In this document: positions 59,873 through 64,000 of the stretch, in pieces
Position numbering within the stretch: position 1 is the first letter of the stretch
Layout of the letters: each line of letters opens with the position of its first letter
Source of the DNA: Juglans regia
Taxonomy: Eukaryota; Streptophyta; Magnoliopsida; Fagales; Juglandaceae
Direction of reading: 5' to 3'
Length of the DNA: 64,000 nt
Assembly: GCF_001411555.2 (NCBI RefSeq)
Contig: NC_049911.1
Coordinates: 34,547,340 to 34,611,339 of the forward strand
Translations under genes and position numbers: made by a program
The notes under the pieces: model-generated
Seen by the model: the letters and a program-made list of their open reading frames with translations, nothing else
Database searches by the model: none
Told to the model about the DNA's origin: nothing

Positions 59873-62800
59873 TTAAAACAGTACGTTTGCATCTTCAGTG
59901 ATTACAGCATTACTACTCAAGATTCCAGTCTTAATGTTGTTACTATTATTAGCATTGGTGTCTCCTTGGACAATGGCAGAATTCTGCCCAGAAACTGTCA
60001 TTCCAGCAAACGAGGCATCATTTCCATGGACAGTGATGGTTGGTGACACATTTGGAACCCGGCGCAGATTATAGGTATTAAGTGGTTGTGGTGTACCTAA
60101 ATGACTTTGAAGAAGCTGATACAAACTGCAGTTTAAGGAGCCTCGAGCAACCATATCTTCAGCTAATTTTACCTAAAATCCACATGAAAGGTTATTTACC
60201 TTCGTTATTTGTATTGCTCTGTATCCAAACAAACTCTCCGAGTTTTACATTATAGAATCTGCTACAATACCTTAGCTCTCAAAGCTTCCACATCCGATTT
60301 CAAGACTCGATTATTTGTATCCGCAACATTATACTGTTGATTTGCATCTGTGAGCTGCTTGCATAAAGACACATTTTCTCCTCTCACTTGTTCAACCTGA
60401 AACAGAACCATGAGTTAAACCAAACATAGTTTTAAACTGCTAAAGGAGCATTCAACTACTCTGAATTTCTTTTCCTCAGTAGCCAATTTGGGGAATCAAG
60501 ATTTCACCCTTTTCTAACCCTTTCAAGATTGACTAATCACACAGCGCAAACATCTCAAATCATAAGATACCTGCAACTCAAGTTCTTGCAGCTGTTCTTG
60601 TTTTCTTCTTCTTGATCGCCTAGCAGACTCCCGATTGGAAACCATCCTGTCCACCAATAACAATTCAATGTAGTTAGGGTCATAAATTACAACCCAGTAT
60701 ATATGTTACAATGCAGTTGATATACATGAACATACCTTCTTACACGTTTTAAATCGGTGGGGTCCGTGCTCTGCTCACATGGACCAGCTTCTAACTCAAC
60801 ATCTTCATCATCAGATTGCTCATGCGAGGAACCACTGGTACCTCTCCTTTCTTGAGTATCCCTACCTTCTGGTTTGTTGGCTGACATTGGACTGCTAACT
60901 GACAGATTTCCAAATCGTTCGAGTATTAAAAAGAAGAACAAACAGAAAGGAGATTCATTAAACTCTAGGATATCTTGAAGGATGCTTATGTATATGCACG
61001 TCTCCTCGATCATACCACATATTGATGATTGGGAATCCATGGTTGCTGAAATGCTGGATTTCTTGAAAGTGAGGAGGGGAGAACCGAGAAGGGTTTCTGT
61101 CAATCCACCGCAACCTGAAAATAAACTTATTATGTCCTGTATTTACCAACAGGAACATGAGTTAGATCCTCCTATACTAGTACTAGATGGTGAATATGTG
61201 TACTTGTCAATGCCCCGATATGGTCATAATAATGGCTATGAGATATATATACATCAATGAGCACTTGGACACACCAGTTTATTTATCCTATGTCCATCTC
61301 TATATACGTTCACACACATTGGCCATCAATTTCACTTAGGTAAGAGACATATAAATAAAAGAGTAATTCTACGTATAGTCGTGAAATGCTTAAATGTCGT
61401 TTAATCGCTTTAAAAAAGAGTGGGGTCTGTTATTAAAAAATTAATTTCTTTTCATGTGAGTCTCATATTTATTCACTTTTTTCAAAGCGATTGTACGGCA
61501 CTTGTACACTCACAACTGCAAGTATCATTTCTTTAAATAAAATTATCATTTATCTTAAAAGTTTACGCTAGCAGAAAGTGATAGATTTTCTCCCAATGAA
61601 AGTTGACAGGAGATCCACTTTAGAAAATTCTAATCAATTTGAGAATCCTAACTACGACATAATGGGATTGGGAACTATCCCCTGACTACTGTTGACATGT
61701 CCCTTTGTCTAACTTCCTCTGTTCACTTTTGCAAGCACATAGGAGGAAGGATATTGGTCATGCGAGGTTGACTGTATCAGCAATTCAGCATCATATAACA
61801 TGTGGAATTAAACGAGTCTTATTGAGACCAAGTCTCAAATACACAGCTCTCACAAAATCTTTTATAAAAAAGTGAATCACACTATAGAAAATTATGAAAA
61901 ACTTAATTTTTTTTTATTGAGATCTATATTTTTACAAAAGCCTTATACAAGACTGTTATATTTGGGATTTGTATATAGGATTAACTCTATAGATATATTT
62001 TTACACTAAGCTTTACCAATAAATTACATTAACTTAGCACTCCCAATATTATATCCCTAATATACCATTTTCACCTCCGCACGCTTTGGTAGAATTAAAG
62101 CGATGGGCCAAGTCGTCAAAATGGACTTCCCCTCTTGCCAATGGCTTTCAATTCATCCAACCGACATAAATTAATGAAAATTATATTAATAGTGCCGTTG
62201 ATCACATTTGGCAAAGCGGGTGTGAAATCTATTTCTTCTGCAAATTCAAATACCTAGAGATTGACGGTCTGAATATATCAAAAAATTTTAATGAGTTATT
62301 TTATTTTTAACTCAGTGTCTAGAATATATCATTCACATTATTTAAATTATAAGATATGATTTATAATATTTAAATTTTAAAATTGATATTTCAAATCAAA
62401 TTACACCGTATAAATAATTTATTAGGTGTAATTTACGCATTGGTTTGAGAATATAATTTCTCATTTTAAATATATTATGAGACTATTATGTTTAACACTC
62501 TCACACTCTAAATCCTATAACCCAAAGGTAGAAGACTCAAGTCTTATTTGGGTAATGATATATTCTTAAAGCTTATCATAATTTCTTTTCCAAACACCAC
62601 TTAAATATAAAATACTTTTCAATTTTAAATTTTTAACTTTAGCATCTAACCATTATTCAAATACAAAATTCAATACAAATTTTATAAACTTCCAAACAAA
62701 CAAAAAAAATATACAAATTTTTCAAATTTTAAAATAAAAATTATAATAAAAAATTATAATTTTTTATTTAATTTTTTTTCTTCTTTTTTAAAACTTATTA

Positions 62801-63556
62801 AATATCTTATTTCAAATTATTTTATTATTATTTATAAATTATTTTATTACTATTTACTTAATTGTAAAATATTTTGAGGTCCAAATGATGCTTCAATCTG
62901 GTCGCAAATCTCCTTTGTATAGAGGGTGTGGGACCTTGTCTGTGGGATGGTTACCCTACATATTGTTACTTATATAAAAAAAAAAATGGTTACCCTACAT
63001 ATTATAGGGATGCTTAATTAATTATTGGTTTTTATTTATTTTACAAATTGAAATCGGCATGCGCCCGTCTTCCCTATGCAGTTAAGAAATATTTATAGTG
63101 GTAAGTGTGTAAGTATCGCATAGTTATTTTAAAAATAAATAAATAAATATAAAATTTATATAAAAAAAATTAATTTTTTAATAATTAATTTTATTTTATT
63201 TTTAAATAATTATTCGATATTTATATATTTTACGATTATACATAATATTACTGATGCCTAAACGGTTACACCTCAGTCGACCGACGTAACACAGAAACGG
63301 TGATATAGAGAAAGAGAGAAGGACGACTGACCCGGCTTTTGAGAGCGTAGTTGGCAAGATCACCGGAGAGCACATCGGTGAGATAGCCATCGACTTCATC
63401 GGCGAAACCAGTTCTGTCTCGCTCATGACTCTGAAACTCTCCGTTTATCTGATACTTGTCATCGTTATCACGGGTTCCGGTATCGATCAACTCGGGACCG
63501 TTTATCGTCCTCCTTATGAACTCCTCGAGAGCCAACTCCGATGCGCTGCGCTTCAT
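59873..63556 (-). CDS. bZIP9: Group C bZIP transcription factor (bZIP9/Opaque2-like); model incomplete
   Basis: Exons recognised are 63556-63332, 61114-61016, 60898-60736, 60646-60571, 60396-60271 and 60172-59873. The first encodes [17 protein letters not shown], the diagnostic start of this group. Later exons give [25 protein letters not shown] and [20 protein letters not shown]. The basic region reads [17 protein letters not shown] with heptad leucines after it, and the tail includes [12 protein letters not shown]. Exon 1 ends in phase 0 while the exon at 61114 needs one preceding base. A further exon of 3n+1 length, probably inside the 2.2-kb intron, is therefore missing from this model. 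Group C bZIPs bind ACGT or ACTCAT boxes as heterodimers with group S1 bZIPs in sugar and amino-acid signalling. Confidence 0.88.
61368..61545. repeat. MITE-like element in bZIP intron
   Basis: TAATTCTACGTATAGTCGTG at the left is roughly mirrored by CACAACTGCAAGTATCATT at the right. AATCGCTTTAAAAAAGAGTG also mirrors CACTTTTTTCAAAGCGATT. A family seen often in this kind of genome, it lies in the large bZIP intron. Confidence 0.6.
62965..62985 (+). mobile_element. 21-bp retroposon tail with 18-bp target duplication
   Basis: ATGGTTACCCTACATATT occurs perfectly at 62947-62964 and 62986-63003. Between the copies are just GTTACTTATAT and an A10 run. The insert resembles the TTACTTATCAAAA tail of the retroposons at 7356 and 8268. 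This is best read as a target-primed insertion truncated almost to its poly(A) tail. It lies in the first bZIP intron. Confidence 0.75.
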
Positions 63557-63654
63557 GTCACCGCTATTGAAAATCGACGCGATTTGAGACGGAGTCCCAG
63601 AGCACAACGATAACCCGAGTTCTACAAGTTGAAACGGTTCCACTACCGGGGACT

Positions 63655-63684
63655 GGGAGGGGGAGGGGGAGGGGGAGGGGGAGC
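63655..63684. repeat. G-rich minisatellite in the bZIP 5' leader
   Basis: Five G3-5 runs separated by single A bases form repeats of GGGGGA about 100 bp upstream of the bZIP start codon. The transcript strand is the C-rich complement. The G-rich non-template strand could fold as a quadruplex. Confidence 0.9.
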
Positions 63685-63801
63685 GAATTATGGCATGGGT
63701 GCAGAAATAAATAGAAGCGGAACATGGAGAAGCGAAAGTTGCGAAAGCGAAATACGACACAGTGTGATCGAGAGAGAGAAAAACTATACTACTTAGGACC
63801 G

Positions 63802-63807
63802 CACGTG
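63802..63807. promoter_or_regulatory. G-box (CACGTG) upstream of the bZIP gene
   Basis: A perfect CACGTG in CCGCACGTGAAA sits about 250 bp upstream of the bZIP start codon. bZIP and bHLH factors bind this core, so autoregulation or circadian/ABA-type control is possible but unproven. Confidence 0.5.
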
Positions 63808-64000
63808 AAATTAAGATGTGACGTTTTACGAAAATTCATTGTCGTGTGATACAGCATTCAGGTTACCTCCAATAGCATCTTCATTAGTTTAGTTTGGTCA
63901 GTTGTATCTTTAAAATTTAATTAATATCATATTTTTTTATATTTTTATATTTTATTTAAATTCAATTCTCATATTAAATTAGTCATTTACTTTTTATATA

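Overview
This window is nuclear DNA of a flowering plant, most likely a woody rosid. Genes carry short exons with GT-AG introns. Intergenic DNA is AT-rich and full of miniature inverted-repeat elements and dinucleotide microsatellites, and every recognisable protein belongs to a land-plant family. The protein flavour and the Tourist-type MITEs remind me of Fagales (walnut, hickory or oak relatives), but that is an impression from memory.

Layout. 1-4365 holds a decayed Ty1/copia retrotransposon whose 5' LTR has lost its outer half. 7564-9858 (-) is a 2-on-2 truncated haemoglobin (GLB3). 10846-11148 (+) is the broken C-terminus of a LAMMER kinase (AFC3-like). 11677-14349 (-) is a GET2-type tail-anchored-protein receptor subunit. 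15408-16169 (-) is the tRNA m7G46 methyltransferase (TRM8/METTL1), probably with an upstream exon at 18727-18900. The 5' intron this implies houses an intact 446-bp TRIM retrotransposon and a MITE. 18901-26136 is a gene-poor AT-rich stretch. 26397-29597 (+) is a NAC transcription factor. 32335-38636 (-) is a 14-exon, signal-peptide-bearing coiled-coil membrane protein. 38637-45169 is MITE-dense intergenic DNA. 46912-56159 (+) is an 18-exon ABC1/UbiB-like kinase fused to a class C beta-lactamase-like domain (ABC1K11-like). 58884-59456 (+) is a calmodulin-like protein, and 59873-63556 (-) is a group C bZIP factor (bZIP9-like).

The genes do not form a pathway. They are housekeeping and regulatory loci in a eukaryotic arrangement. 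The order does look conserved: haemoglobin, AFC3 remnant and GET2 correspond to neighbours on Arabidopsis chromosome 4, and TRM8, ABC1K11 and bZIP9 to neighbours on chromosome 5 (locus numbers from memory). No unknown multigene system was found. The most interesting items are the perfectly bounded TRIM, several tiny poly(A)-tailed insertions with 17-18 bp target duplications, a possible N-terminal extension of the tRNA methyltransferase, the kinase/beta-lactamase fusion with a GC-AG intron, and a still-incomplete bZIP gene model.
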